This document shows, piece after piece, positions 37,197 through 45,837 of a stretch of 64,000 bases of DNA; position 1 is the first letter of the stretch, and every line of letters begins with the position of its first letter. A program made the position numbers and the translations under genes. Origin of the DNA: Neobacillus pocheonensis (GTDB lineage Bacteria; Bacillota; Bacilli; Bacillales; Cytobacillaceae). The notes below the pieces were generated by a model. It ran no database searches. It had not been told where the DNA came from and saw nothing but the letters and a program-made list of their open reading frames with translations. Location: the NCBI GenBank assembly GCA_023702235.1, contig JAMQCR010000001.1, forward strand, positions 1,798,001 to 1,862,000, read 5' to 3'.

Positions 37197-38267
37197 TTGC
37201 AAAAATATGAACTTTTCATTAATCCTAAATGGCTAAAAAAACTGGAAAAGGATATTTGGGTGGATGACCATGTACCGGCTGTACTAAAAATTGATGAAAA
37301 TCATTATGCAATCGAACTTTCCTACCGGGGAAATGTGATAAGAAAGAAGAAGAAAAAATCCTATCATATCATTTTTCAAAAACCATTTACCGTAAATGGA
37401 GCACATGAAATTCATTTAAATGCCGAATTTAATGATATTTCGCTTTGTCGGAACAAGCTATCGCTGGATTTCTTTGATCAAATTGGCATCATTTCACCTC
37501 ATTCCAAACATATTCTTCTATTTATTAACAGATTCTGTAAAGGTATTTATCTAGAGCTGGAATCCTTTGATCAATACCTTTTACAAAAAAGAAACTTGCC
37601 GAAAGGTCCAATTATTTATGCCACAAATTATTTTGCCAACTTCTCCTTATTAACCCCAGAAAATGACCTAAAGTCCAGCTTAGATGAAGGTTACACGATA
37701 AAAAATGGAGATAAAAATGATTTAGCATCCTTAGAAAATTTAATCGTGATGATTAATTCATTTAACAATGATGAATTTGAGAAGGAAATTCTAAATGTGC
37801 TTGATGTGGAACAGTATTTCACCTGGCTTTCAGGGGTAGTTTGTACACAAAACTTTGACGGTTTTATTCATAATTATGCACTTTATCAAAATAGTGAAAC
37901 AAATCTGTATGAAATCACTCCGTGGGACTATGATGGCACATGGGGAAGAGATCTTTACGGGAGAAAGCTGGAACATGATTACATCCCAATAACCGGATAC
38001 AATACGCTTACAGGGAGGCTGCTCCATTTTTCAAAATTTAAAAAGTTGTATAAGAGTACACTTTCCGAAATATTGGAACAGAATTTTACCATCGAAACCC
38101 AAGAGCCTATTATCGAAGAACTTTTTCAAACTTTATTACCATACATTAGTCTAGATCCCTTTATAAATTTAGATCCCGTTGGATTGAAAAAGGAGCAAAG
38201 TTACATGGTAGAGTTTATTAATAAGCGAAATTCTTATCTAAAACAAAATTTAGATACACTAATATAG
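37197..38267 (+). CDS. cotH: Spore-coat protein kinase CotH
   Basis: 356 aa, matching B. subtilis CotH in length. CotH proteins are atypical secretory-type kinases that phosphorylate Ser/Lys-rich coat proteins CotB and CotG during sporulation. Key motifs: FTVNGAHEIHLNAEFND, the basic RNKLSLDFF segment, CTQNFDGFIHNYALY, and the metal-binding EITPWDYDGTWGRDLYGR. TTG 37197 is the start, with AGGGG at good spacing. It lies divergent from the Gly-Ser repeat genes and upstream of three CotB-like genes, so kinase and candidate substrates are clustered. Confidence 0.9.
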   Translation: MQKYELFINPKWLKKLEKDIWVDDHVPAVLKIDENHYAIELSYRGNVIRKKKKKSYHIIFQKPFTVNGAHEIHLNAEFNDISLCRNKLSLDFFDQIGIISPHSKHILLFINRFCKGIYLELESFDQYLLQKRNLPKGPIIYATNYFANFSLLTPENDLKSSLDEGYTIKNGDKNDLASLENLIVMINSFNNDEFEKEILNVLDVEQYFTWLSGVVCTQNFDGFIHNYALYQNSETNLYEITPWDYDGTWGRDLYGRKLEHDYIPITGYNTLTGRLLHFSKFKKLYKSTLSEILEQNFTIETQEPIIEELFQTLLPYISLDPFINLDPVGLKKEQSYMVEFINKRNSYLKQNLDTLI

Positions 38268-38269
38268 GT

Positions 38270-38295
38270 ATATGGCAATGCCATATTTTTTTTTG
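38270..38295 (+). terminator. Terminator of cotH
   Basis: ATATGGC-AAT-GCCATAT followed by T8, starting just after the stop. Confidence 0.85.
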
Positions 38296-38410
38296 CCTAT
38301 TTTTCTATCTAAATATTAAAAAAAGGCTCTTATAATAGTACAACATCACCCCGTGATACATATAGATGCAGTGTATAAGTTTATTAATCTAAAGGAGGAA
38401 ATTTGGGGTT

Positions 38411-38873
38411 ATGAATAAAGAAGTGATGAACTTACTCGTGGGTAAAACGATCAGGGTAGATCGGGGGGCCAGAATCTAGACAAGGAAAATTACTTGCTGT
38501 TTTTGATGACTATTTCGTACTTCTAACTGAAACTGATGGAGTCGTGTACTATAAGACGAATCATATCAGGAGCATTACAGAAAGTTCTAAGGACCTAATG
38601 AAGTTAGGGGTAGACGTTCCAGTAAATTTTGAGTTCAAATCAGGTGAAAACTTCACTAAACTTTTAGAAATGATTAAATATCAGTGGGTGAAAATTAACC
38701 GAGGCGGTCCAGAATCACTAGAAGGCGTACTCAATGACGTAGATAAGGATTTTGCTTCCTTAATCGTTCAAGAAGAAATTGTTCGTTTTTCCATGAAACA
38801 CATTAGGAACATTAGCTTTGGTTTAAGGGTTGAAATGCCAAAATCCAACAATAACGACAATGATAACGATTAA
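38411..38873 (+). CDS. CotB-like spore-coat protein 1 (short form), frameshifted
   Basis: About 153 aa rebuilt. AAGGAGG precedes ATG 38411. The frame MNKEVMNLLVGKTIRVDRG breaks in a G6 run at 38464-38469 and resumes PESRQGKLLAVFDDYFVLLTETDGVVYYKTNHIRSI. Two Sm-like beta units of the CotB N-terminal type are seen: GKxxxVDRGxxxxxGKLLAVFDDYFVLL and VKINRGGPESLEGVLNDVDKDFASLIVQE. It lacks the long Ser/Lys tail of the next paralogue. Acidic/Asn C-terminus (NNNDNDND). Confidence 0.72.
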
Positions 38874-38879
38874 TAAATA

Positions 38880-38908
38880 TGTCGCTTCTCCAATAGAGAA
38901 GCGACACT
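38880..38908 (+). terminator. Hairpin between CotB-like genes
   Basis: GTCGCTTCTC/GAGAAGCGAC perfect stem, but no T tract; partial terminator or processing site. Confidence 0.5.
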
Positions 38909-38931
38909 CTATCTCTAAGGAGGATTCATAA

Positions 38932-40317
38932 ATGGGATTGGATAAATTTTCAACTGCATTAGATTTATTAAAAGGCTTTAACGTAAATCTATATGTAGGT
39001 GAAGAGATAATTAAAGGAAAATTAATTGGTGTTGAAGCCGATCATGTGGTGGTAGAAAATGATAAGAACTATATTTTTTATTATAGCATTGATAAAATAC
39101 AAGCCATCACCAAAAATACGAAACAGTTTCAAGTTGAGGAAATAGCGACAACCTTTCAAAAGACACAGAGCTTAGCGGAATTATTACAATCATTTAAAAA
39201 TTCTTGGGTAAGCATACTGACTTTAAATAAACAAAGGTTTAGTGGTGTCTTAAGTGAAATTGATTCAGATTTTGTTACATTAATAAATGGTGAAGAGCGA
39301 ATTTTAATAAAATTAACGCATATCTCCAACATCTTAAAAGGATTTATTAAAGAGGAAGAAAAGAAACCTGAACCAAAGAAAGAAGAAGAAAAGAACAAGA
39401 ACGAAGCAAAAAATGATGATAATCAGTCTAAAGAAAATTCAGAGACCAATAAGAAAAATACCCAAAATAATTCTGACAAAAAATCAAAATCATCGGCTAA
39501 AGATAGCAACAACAGTTCCGAAAAGAAATCGACATCAGAGACACAGCCAGAAAAAACCATGTCTGTTCAAGAAGATGTTGTAAATGCCCAAGCCATAATC
39601 GAAGAACCCGTTCAAACAAATATTTGGTCACAGCCAATTAAAATTGAAGCAGAGAAAATAGAAGAAGTTACGAACAATCAACAAAACCTTGCATCAGATA
39701 TTTCAACAGAGGTACCTGCTCCAAAAATTCACACAACTTCCAAAAAACAAAACAACGAAGTCAGTCAAAACAACAATAATTCGGAAGAACAGAAAAAAAT
39801 GGAAGAAAAAGCTATTGCTCCTGTAAAAGAAATCAAACAAGTGAAAGAAGAATCGGTGAAAGAAGCTATCGCCCCAAAAGAAAATAATGAACTTAAGGTA
39901 GAAACAAAAAAAGAAAGCAATGTAACAAAAGCAAATAAAGAGGTTAAAGTGGAGTCTAAAAAAGAAAGTAATAACACAAAGGCGAATAAAGAAGTTAAAG
40001 CAGAGAGCAAAAAAGAAAGTAATGTACCAAAAGAAAATAAAGAAGTGAAATCAACAAAACCTCTGGAACCTTTAACTTTTGTCAATTCAGTAAAAGACAA
40101 CTCACAAAATCAATCACTCAAAAAATCATCAAATAGCAAAAATGATATGGAGCAGAAAAACAAACAAGAATCGAACCAAAAGGAACAAGATAAATCACTA
40201 TTCCGATTTGCAGGTGAACCGGTTTCCCGTGAAAATCAAAGAGCATTCCCGTTTGCTGGGTGGCCAAATAGACAAAAAAACAGAGCATCGTTTAAAAGCT
40301 TCGATAATTTTTTCTAA
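38932..40317 (+). CDS. cotB: CotB-like spore-coat protein 2 with long Ser/Lys/Glu tail
   Basis: 461 aa. AAGGAGG precedes the ATG. Residues 1-140 hold two Sm-like CotB units (LKGFNVNLYVGEEIIKGKLIGVEADHVVVENDKNYIFYYSIDKI; SWVSILTLNKQRFSGVLSEIDSDFVTLINGEERI). From about 145 a low-complexity Lys/Glu/Asn/Ser tail runs to about 430, including three imperfect copies of a unit KESNxxKxNKEVKxESK; this matches the Ser/Lys-rich region phosphorylated by CotH in B. subtilis CotB. A conserved aromatic end follows (LFRFAGEPVSRENQRAFPFAGW). Probably an outer-coat structural protein. Confidence 0.8.
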   Translation: MGLDKFSTALDLLKGFNVNLYVGEEIIKGKLIGVEADHVVVENDKNYIFYYSIDKIQAITKNTKQFQVEEIATTFQKTQSLAELLQSFKNSWVSILTLNKQRFSGVLSEIDSDFVTLINGEERILIKLTHISNILKGFIKEEEKKPEPKKEEEKNKNEAKNDDNQSKENSETNKKNTQNNSDKKSKSSAKDSNNSSEKKSTSETQPEKTMSVQEDVVNAQAIIEEPVQTNIWSQPIKIEAEKIEEVTNNQQNLASDISTEVPAPKIHTTSKKQNNEVSQNNNNSEEQKKMEEKAIAPVKEIKQVKEESVKEAIAPKENNELKVETKKESNVTKANKEVKVESKKESNNTKANKEVKAESKKESNVPKENKEVKSTKPLEPLTFVNSVKDNSQNQSLKKSSNSKNDMEQKNKQESNQKEQDKSLFRFAGEPVSRENQRAFPFAGWPNRQKNRASFKSFDNFF

Positions 40318-40478
40318 GAATGATGAATGTATTCGTGAATTCATGTAATATTGCCATCGGAAAACACCACTTTACAAAAAAGAGCTGGGCCGTCTGATGA
40401 ATTGTTTGATGTTAGATGAGGTTATCTTGCAGTCCTTTCCTTTTTGTAATTAGAATAAAAAGGAAAGGATGTGAGTTA

Positions 40479-41147
40479 ATGAATCTAAAGGAGCATCTCG
40501 GTAAATATATTAAACTAGATATTTCCGGAAAGAAAAACCTAAATGGAATCCTAATTGATATTGGCAGCGATTTATGGGTACTATTCAACGGGAATGATTA
40601 TCTTTATATTCCTATTATTCATATACAAAATTGGGAATTTTTAAAACAAGAAGAAATTGATGAAATCATTATTTCTAATGAACCGACGCCCATCTATAAT
40701 CATAATGAAGAAATTTCCCTTAGGAAAACTCTTACAGCTGCAAAAGGAATTTTTACTGAAATTTTTGTAACAAGTCAACAATCCCTGCATGGGTACATTA
40801 TTAGCATAATGAATAATTACTTTGTTTTTTACTCCCCTATTTATAAGACGATGTTTATTTCTCTTAACCATCTAAAATGGTTAATTCCGTATACAAATAA
40901 TCAGAGACCATACGGTTTAAGCAACGCCAATTTACCAGTCAACCCCTCTAACATTACATTTGCAAGATCATATGAAGTCCAAATTGAAAAATTAACGGGT
41001 GAGTTGATCGTTTTTAATATCGGTGAGAATGAGAAAATGTTTGGTAAAATTCAAGGAATTAAGAATAATTTTGTAGAATTAATCGGAGCAAAAGAAGATC
41101 CAGTGTATATAAATCTCCAACATATAAAAACTGTTCATATGACCTAA
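40479..41147 (+). CDS. CotB/YtxO-like coat protein 3 (Sm-like repeats only)
   Basis: About 222 aa. The start ATG 40479 follows AAGGAAAGGATG; an upstream in-frame ATG at 40416 has no ribosome site. Three Sm-like units are visible: HLGKYIKLDISGKKNLNGILIDIGSDLWVLFNGNDYLYIPIIHI, GIFTEIFVTSQQSLHGYIISIMNNYFVFY, and FNIGENEKMFGKIQGIKNNFVELIGAKEDPVYINLQHIKTV. No Ser/Lys tail. It completes the cotH-linked cluster; likely a coat scaffold. Confidence 0.72.
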   Translation: MNLKEHLGKYIKLDISGKKNLNGILIDIGSDLWVLFNGNDYLYIPIIHIQNWEFLKQEEIDEIIISNEPTPIYNHNEEISLRKTLTAAKGIFTEIFVTSQQSLHGYIISIMNNYFVFYSPIYKTMFISLNHLKWLIPYTNNQRPYGLSNANLPVNPSNITFARSYEVQIEKLTGELIVFNIGENEKMFGKIQGIKNNFVELIGAKEDPVYINLQHIKTVHMT

Positions 41148-41197
41148 TCTTTTTAGATTTTGTTTGTCCGCTAAGTAAACAAGCTTATAAAACCATC

Positions 41198-41222
41198 AGA
41201 GTGTCTAACGGCACTCTTTTTA
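41198..41222 (+). terminator. Terminator after the CotB-like cluster
   Basis: AGAGTG/CACTCT stem with T tract. Confidence 0.75.
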
Positions 41223-41251
41223 TGAAAAAAAACCGGTCGAAGTTTGGCCAG

Positions 41252-41283
41252 TTGAAAACGATTAAATGATTAATCGTTTTCAA
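41252..41283. repeat. 14-bp perfect inverted repeat
   Basis: TTGAAAACGATTAA and TTAATCGTTTTCAA with a 4-base loop, 30 bp after the coat-cluster terminator. No T tract. It lies in a 370-bp gap (41148-41519) that otherwise holds only the terminator and the deacetylase promoter region. Confidence 0.55.
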
Positions 41284-41519
41284 GATACATAGTTTTGGTT
41301 TTTTGTGGAACAAGAAATGAAAAAATGCTAGTACTTAATTAAAAATAACATACGATGAATGCTTTTATATCTAGTTATATTTTCAACTGTTTGAGCAATA
41401 CTAAAATAATAACTGGATTGTAGATTACTTTAATTTCCAATATACATGACTACTTTCACCTTAGATTTAGGGTCTACTTCGGTAGAGAATACATTCGGAT
41501 CAATAGGGGTAGAATTTCC

Positions 41520-42274
41520 ATGAGAAAACCTTTTGTCATCATTTTTATCGTTTTTCTTTGTTATTTATCTTTTTTACAACCTGCTCAAGGATTCTCTGGG
41601 CTTCGAGGTGAATACGAAAAAACAGGAAAGGTAATTTGGGAAACGAAGACAAAAGAAAAAATTGTGGCAATAACATTCGATGATGGTCCAAATGCCCTTT
41701 ATACAACCGAAATTTTAGACCTATTAGCTAAATACCACGCAAAAGCTACTTTTTTTGTTGTCGGGAAACAAGCAGATAAATTACCAAATATTGTTAAAAG
41801 AGAAGTTAAGGAAAAGGCCACGAAATAGCGGTCCACACCTATACACATAATTATAATAAGAATATTACCGAAGATGTATTAAAGGATGAATTAATCCACA
41901 CTTCAAATGTTATCAATCGTCTTACAGGAATAAAGCCAACACTCTTCCGACCTGTTGGGGGATTCTTTAATGATATAATAATAAATACGGCAATAAATAA
42001 TGATTATCGTGTGATTATGTGGTCTTGGCATCAAGATACAAAAGACTGGAGTAAGCCAGGAATTGATACTATAACGAGTCATGTTATTTCAAATGCAAGA
42101 CCAGGTGATATCATTCTTCTCCATGATTCGGGTGGCGACCGTTCGCAAACAGTAAAAGCACTAGAGAATATACTGGGGTTTTTTAATAAAAACGGATTTA
42201 AATGTATAACTGTTTCAGAAATGCTATACCGTTCCAATCCCTCAATTCCAGAAGTATTCCATTTACTTCCATAA
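41520..42274 (+). CDS. Polysaccharide deacetylase (NodB family), frameshifted
   Basis: About 250 aa rebuilt. The signal peptide ([24 protein letters not shown]) makes it secreted. NodB motifs: MT1 [10 protein letters not shown]2 [11 protein letters not shown] (in the shifted frame after about 41810), MT3 RPVGGFF (usually RPPGG), MT5 [14 protein letters not shown]. Acts on GlcNAc or MurNAc N-acetyl groups in peptidoglycan or spore cortex. The Val in RPVGG is a minor departure. Close to PdaA/PdaB-type spore enzymes in size. Stop directly abuts a REP-like repeat. Confidence 0.9.
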
Positions 42275-42276
42275 GT

Positions 42277-42300
42277 GGTGACAGGCACCCTTTGTGGACA
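42277..42300 (+). repeat. REP-like element, left copy
   Basis: A 24-base unit GGTGACAGGCACC + CTTTGTGGACA; its exact reverse complement lies at 42844-42867. The first 13 bases fold as GGTG/CACC. A degenerate third copy is at 44737-44755. Confidence 0.75.
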
Positions 42301-42370
42301 AACACCTATATCTGTACATTTGAGGAGGACAGTTCTAAAAATATGTGGAAAATTAAAGTGGGTGGGATAC

Positions 42371-42763
42371 ATGGAACGAATTATTTTCTTTGATGGCATT
42401 TGTAACTTTTGCAATCATAGCGTGCAATTTATTTTAAAAAGAGATCCAAAAGGGCTATTTAAATTTGCTTCACTCCAAGGTGATACAGCAAAAATTTTAT
42501 TAAAAAAGAATGGCTTACATAAAGAGCTAAACAGCTTTGTTTTAATTGAAAATGAACGGATTTTCATTAAATCTAATGCAGCTTTACGTGTGTGCAGAAA
42601 CTTAGAAGGACCTTGGAAGTTATTATCAATTTTCCACATCATTCCTCGATTTATTAGGGACTTTCTTTACGATATTGTTGCTGTAAACCGATACAAATGG
42701 TTTGGAAAAAACACGAGCTGTATGCTTCCTCCACCAGAATGGAAGAATAGATTTTTAGATTAA
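42371..42763 (+). CDS. DCC-family thiol-disulfide oxidoreductase (DUF393)
   Basis: 130-aa thioredoxin-fold protein. Starts MERIIFFDGICNFCNHSVQFILKRD: the DGxCxxC active site that names the family. The middle (KFASLQGDTAKILL...VLIENERIFIKSNAALRVCRNLEGPWKLLSIFHIIPRFIRDFLYDIVAVNRYKWFGK) is collinear with YuxK-type proteins. Start ATG 42371 with GTGGGTGGG upstream, although the frame stays open from 42275 through the repeat. It is the only gene between two inverted REP-like copies. Confidence 0.88.
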   Translation: MERIIFFDGICNFCNHSVQFILKRDPKGLFKFASLQGDTAKILLKKNGLHKELNSFVLIENERIFIKSNAALRVCRNLEGPWKLLSIFHIIPRFIRDFLYDIVAVNRYKWFGKNTSCMLPPPEWKNRFLD

Positions 42764-42843
42764 AAGATTACGCTAAAATTACAAATGAAGGACAGAGAGC
42801 ACTATAACCATCTGTCCTTTCTACGTGGACATTTTGTAGCACC

Positions 42844-42867
42844 TGTCCACAAAGGGTGCCTGTCACC
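42844..42867 (-). repeat. REP-like element, right copy (inverted)
   Basis: Perfect 24-bp inverted match to 42277-42300. It ends 10 bp from the GNAT stop codon. Confidence 0.75.
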
Positions 42868-42876
42868 ATCTTTAAT

Positions 42877-43426
42877 TCAAACTCCTTGATAGGATGCCTT
42901 ATGAAATTCTCCAATATTTTTAAACAATGCTTCACCCTTAACCGGCAATGCTGCATTTGGGTGAAGTTTTAAAAACATTGCTTGATAGGGCTCCGGGACC
43001 CATATATATTGATGTATGTATTCTGTTAAGGAAAACCCGCATTTTTCCCAAAAATGAACCCTTGCTAAATTTTCAGGAAGTTTTTCTGATTCTACTTCAA
43101 TGACCATGGTGTCGAAGTTCCCTTTGTTAACAGCCCAGTCTTTTATATAGTCCATAATTTTTCCACGGAACCTGATTCCTCCAATTTTTTTGAACAGCGA
43201 GATAATCAATGAGAAGAGAATTGGATCCCTTCAGTTTCCCTGTCAATGCCATCCCTATTACATCTTCACCGATTATTGCTAAGTGAAGATAACAAATTTT
43301 CTTCTTGAACATATTTCGGATGATTTTTTCTGGTTTAGCTCCCTTTTCTCCAAAAGCTTGCTGATAAACTGGGTTTGCCTTTTTCCAAAACTCATCGTCC
43401 CATTTATTAATGGTAATGAACTTCAT
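42877..43426 (-). CDS. GNAT-family N-acetyltransferase, frameshifted
   Basis: About 183 aa. MKFITINKWDDEFWKKANPVYQQAFGEKGAKP leads into VIGMALTGKLKGSNSLLIDYLAVQKNWR, the beta4 strand and acetyl-CoA entry of GNAT folds. A shift near 43190-43205 continues GIRFRGKIMDYIKDWAVNKGNFDTMVIEVESEKLPENLARVHFWEKCGFSLTEYIHQYIW. Likely small-molecule or peptide acetylation; substrate unknown. Start ATG 43426 behind a GGAGG-type site. Confidence 0.82.
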
Positions 43427-43563
43427 CCTCAATTCCTCCAAATCGAACCTTTTCTCCTTATTATTTTTCTTTTACCAAATTTCACTCTTCTCACTTTTTA
43501 GAAAGCATTCTTTGATAGGAAGTTGATTTGGCTTGGAAATAAACGAACAAATTTTAGAAATTT

Positions 43564-43656
43564 AAAGAAAACTCGCCGACTGGCGATCCCCTAGGGGCGG
43601 TTCATGAGGCGAAGTTGCACGAATGCGTTCAGAATTTGGATTTAAATTCTGTTTAG
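43564..43656 (+). repeat. Structured intergenic repeat, copy 2
   Basis: Its first 70 bases match copy 1 (3427-3496) at 63 of 70 positions, without gaps. It holds a TCGCC/GGCGA hairpin and CCCCTAGGGG. The next stem is CAGAATTT (43630-43637) with AAATTCTG (43644-43651), a sequence different from copy 1 but again paired. The downstream part of copy 1 is missing here; other small hairpins (ACCTTTGA/TCAAAGGT, AGCTTAG/CTAAGCT) follow at about 43675-43725. Confidence 0.65.
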
Positions 43657-44043
43657 AAAAAAAAATAACCTTTGATTGTTAATGTCAAAGGTTCAAAGAA
43701 AGCTTAGTGGTCTATGCTAAGCTCTCACTTTAGGAGGTCTAAACTCAGAAGAATTTAAACAAGTTTATATTACCATTTTCTAAATTTTCTTTCAACAGTT
43801 TAAAGTGCTAAAGTAAAATTTAAATCAATAGTACTAGGGGTTGATGGGTATTAAAGACTATTGTGCACAGGAAAAGAGTTTTCACGGTAATCAATAAAAC
43901 CACAATTTTAGTAATTGTCATGAATCGCGAAACTGATACTTTATAAAAAATAGTAGACTAATTTTGTATCCAAACTGAGTTATGTCCTTATTTTGTACCT
44001 TTCGATAGAATCCGTTACAATTACATTTAAAGAGGTGAAGGAA
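43657..44043. other. Non-coding spacer before the SRAP gene
   Basis: Contains two hairpins just after the structured repeat and otherwise no gene; the SRAP gene promoter must lie toward 44000. Confidence 0.4.
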
Positions 44044-44721
44044 ATGTGTGGTCGATTCACATTAACAGCTACGATTGAGCAAATTATGGATCGTTTCGAT
44101 ATACAATCATTCCTGGATGAAGAAAATTATGCTCCAAGCTATAATATTGCCCCATCCCATTCTGTTTTAGCAGTAATTAATGATGGGAAATCCAACCGCA
44201 TGGGTTTTTTGAAATGGGGATTCATTCCCCATTGGGCAAAAGATATGTCAATTGGCAATAAGATGATAAATGCAAGAGCCGAGACGTTATCTGAAAAACC
44301 AAGTTTCCAGAATGCCTTCAAAAAGAAACGCTGCATAATCATCGCTGATAGTTTTTATGAATGGAAACCAGAAGATGAAAAAACGAAGACACCAATGCGG
44401 ATTAAACTTAAAACTGATAACCTGTTTGCTATGGCAGGAATATGGGAGAATTGGAAATCTCCTGTAGGAAGATCAGTATATTCATGCTCCGTAATCACCA
44501 CAAAACCCAATAAATTAATGAAAGACATTCATGATCGAATGCCCGTCATTTTGAAGCCAGAAGATGAGAACAAGTGGTTAGATCCTTCCATTTCTAATAC
44601 AAATTTTTTAAACCAATTATTGATGCCGTTTGATGAAAATCAAATGGAAGCGTACCAAGTCTCACCGCTTGTCAACTCACCCAAGAACAACACAATTGAA
44701 ATCATCCAGAAGATATGTTAG
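44044..44721 (+). CDS. SRAP-domain protein (YedK/HMCES-like)
   Basis: 225 aa. MCGRFTLTATIEQI places the catalytic Cys at residue 2, which forms a thiazolidine cross-link with abasic sites in single-stranded DNA; hence start ATG 44044 (GAGGTGAAGG upstream), not the in-frame upstream codons. Other active-site parts are NIAPSHSV, MINARAETLSEKPSFQ (Asn, Glu), ADSFYEWKPE (Glu) and KDIHDRMPVIL (His). Protects abasic sites from strand breakage. Monocistronic. Confidence 0.93.
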   Translation: MCGRFTLTATIEQIMDRFDIQSFLDEENYAPSYNIAPSHSVLAVINDGKSNRMGFLKWGFIPHWAKDMSIGNKMINARAETLSEKPSFQNAFKKKRCIIIADSFYEWKPEDEKTKTPMRIKLKTDNLFAMAGIWENWKSPVGRSVYSCSVITTKPNKLMKDIHDRMPVILKPEDENKWLDPSISNTNFLNQLLMPFDENQMEAYQVSPLVNSPKNNTIEIIQKIC

Positions 44722-44755
44722 CGCTTTAAAGCGCTTGGTGTCGGTCACCGTTTGT
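44720..44755. repeat. 16-bp palindrome plus degenerate REP-like copy
   Basis: AGCGCTTTAAAGCGCT (44720-44735) overlaps the SRAP stop, and GGTGTCGGTCACC + GTTTGT (44737-44755) follows directly, a variant of the REP-like unit at 42277 and 42844. Confidence 0.55.
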
Positions 44756-44860
44756 TAATCATTTTACGGTATAAATTATTTTTTTCTATCAGGGACAAGT
44801 TCACTAGACCACGTACAAGCTATTTCATATATTGTATTAACCCGTGAATTTTCCTTCTAA

Positions 44861-44888
44861 GAAAGTGGTTGCCGCCACTTTCTTTTTC
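44861..44888 (+). terminator. Terminator of the SRAP gene
   Basis: GAAAGTGG/CCACTTTC perfect stem with T5. Confidence 0.85.
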
Positions 44889-44933
44889 TTTGTGCATTGA
44901 TAAACCGGGAATACTTCAACTTAAACTCCAATA

Positions 44934-44970
44934 CAAAAAACTCCGTGATTAAATAAATCCCAGAGTTTAA
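44934..44970 (-). terminator. Putative terminator of the Gly/Met-repeat gene
   Basis: AAACTC/GAGTTT stem with long loop and T6 on the minus strand, 140 bp beyond the stop. Confidence 0.4.
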
Positions 44971-45109
44971 TAATAAAAATATTTTATTCATTTTTTCAGC
45001 TGTAATCCTTAAAGCATTCATATTATTTTTATCTCAGGTTTTGTGGTTACTCAATCATTTCTGCACCACCGTTATCTATGAGAACCCGAATTCCTTCGTC
45101 TTATCATAC

Positions 45110-45550
45110 TTACATGCCAGGGAAACCACCCATGCCTGTCATTCCACCTTGGCCAGGGAAACCACCCATGCCTGTCATTCCACCTTGGCCAGGGAAACCA
45201 CCCATGCCCGGCATTCCACCTTGACCTGGGAAACCACCCATGCCTGTCATTCCACCTTGGCCAGGGAAACCACCCATGCCCATCATTCCACCATGACCAG
45301 GGAAACCACTCATGCCATCAAATCCATGACCAGGGAATCCTCCCATGCCCATCATGCCACTTTGACCAGGGAAACCACCCATGCCCATCATTCCACCTTG
45401 GCCTGGGAATCCTCCCATGCCCATCATTCCACCTTGACCAGGGAATCCTCCCATACCCATCATTCCACCTTGACCTGGGATTCCTCCCATGCCTCCAAAT
45501 CCACCTTGGCCTGGGAATCCTCCCATACCTCCAAATCCACCATGGAACAT
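45110..45550 (-). CDS. Gly/Met/Phe-rich tandem-repeat protein
   Basis: 146 aa beginning MFHGGFGGMGGFPGQGG and made almost wholly of about 11 copies of a 12-residue unit GGMMGMGGFPGQ (36-bp DNA repeats). Variants replace MM by MT, MP or FG. No signal peptide, no Cys, few charges. Met-rich repeats are oxidation-prone or copper-binding; Gly-Phe-Pro repeats make flexible, phase-separating or filamentous chains. Probably a spore-surface structural protein by analogy; no family recognised. A GGAGAGATCAG stretch precedes the ATG. Confidence 0.62.
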   Translation of the reverse strand: MFHGGFGGMGGFPGQGGFGGMGGIPGQGGMMGMGGFPGQGGMMGMGGFPGQGGMMGMGGFPGQSGMMGMGGFPGHGFDGMSGFPGHGGMMGMGGFPGQGGMTGMGGFPGQGGMPGMGGFPGQGGMTGMGGFPGQGGMTGMGGFPGM

Positions 45551-45837
45551 ATCTCTGATCTCTCCTTCGAATAGGTTTCAGTCTAGATTATGTTGATGAA
45601 GGGAATTGGCATAGGCTACTGCCCATCTAAAATAGATAAAAAGGTGGAACCCCCTTTTATTTGGGATTAAATGAAATAAGGAAGATCTTTTTTAACGGCA
45701 AATGGATAAATAAAATACTATGCTCTGAATCGTTGCAATTTGAAATATGTATGATTAGAGATAAATATCTTAAGAATTAGTTAAGATTCGTGCTGTACTA
45801 TAAGGTTCATGAATGACCCCCTTTTAATATATTTTTT
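45551..45837. other. Non-coding spacer
   Basis: No plausible ORF with a ribosome site; a plus-strand terminator without a preceding gene follows. Confidence 0.4.

Noticed and set aside
39765-40100. Minus-strand 111-aa Leu/Ser/Phe-rich ORF
   Set aside because: Antisense of the Lys/Glu/Asn tail of the CotB-like protein; composition follows from the opposite strand.
45041-45574. Plus-strand 177-aa frame with THACHSTLARE-type repeats
   Set aside because: It is the antisense reading of the Gly/Met repeat gene; repeats in DNA make all frames look periodic. It has no ribosome site.
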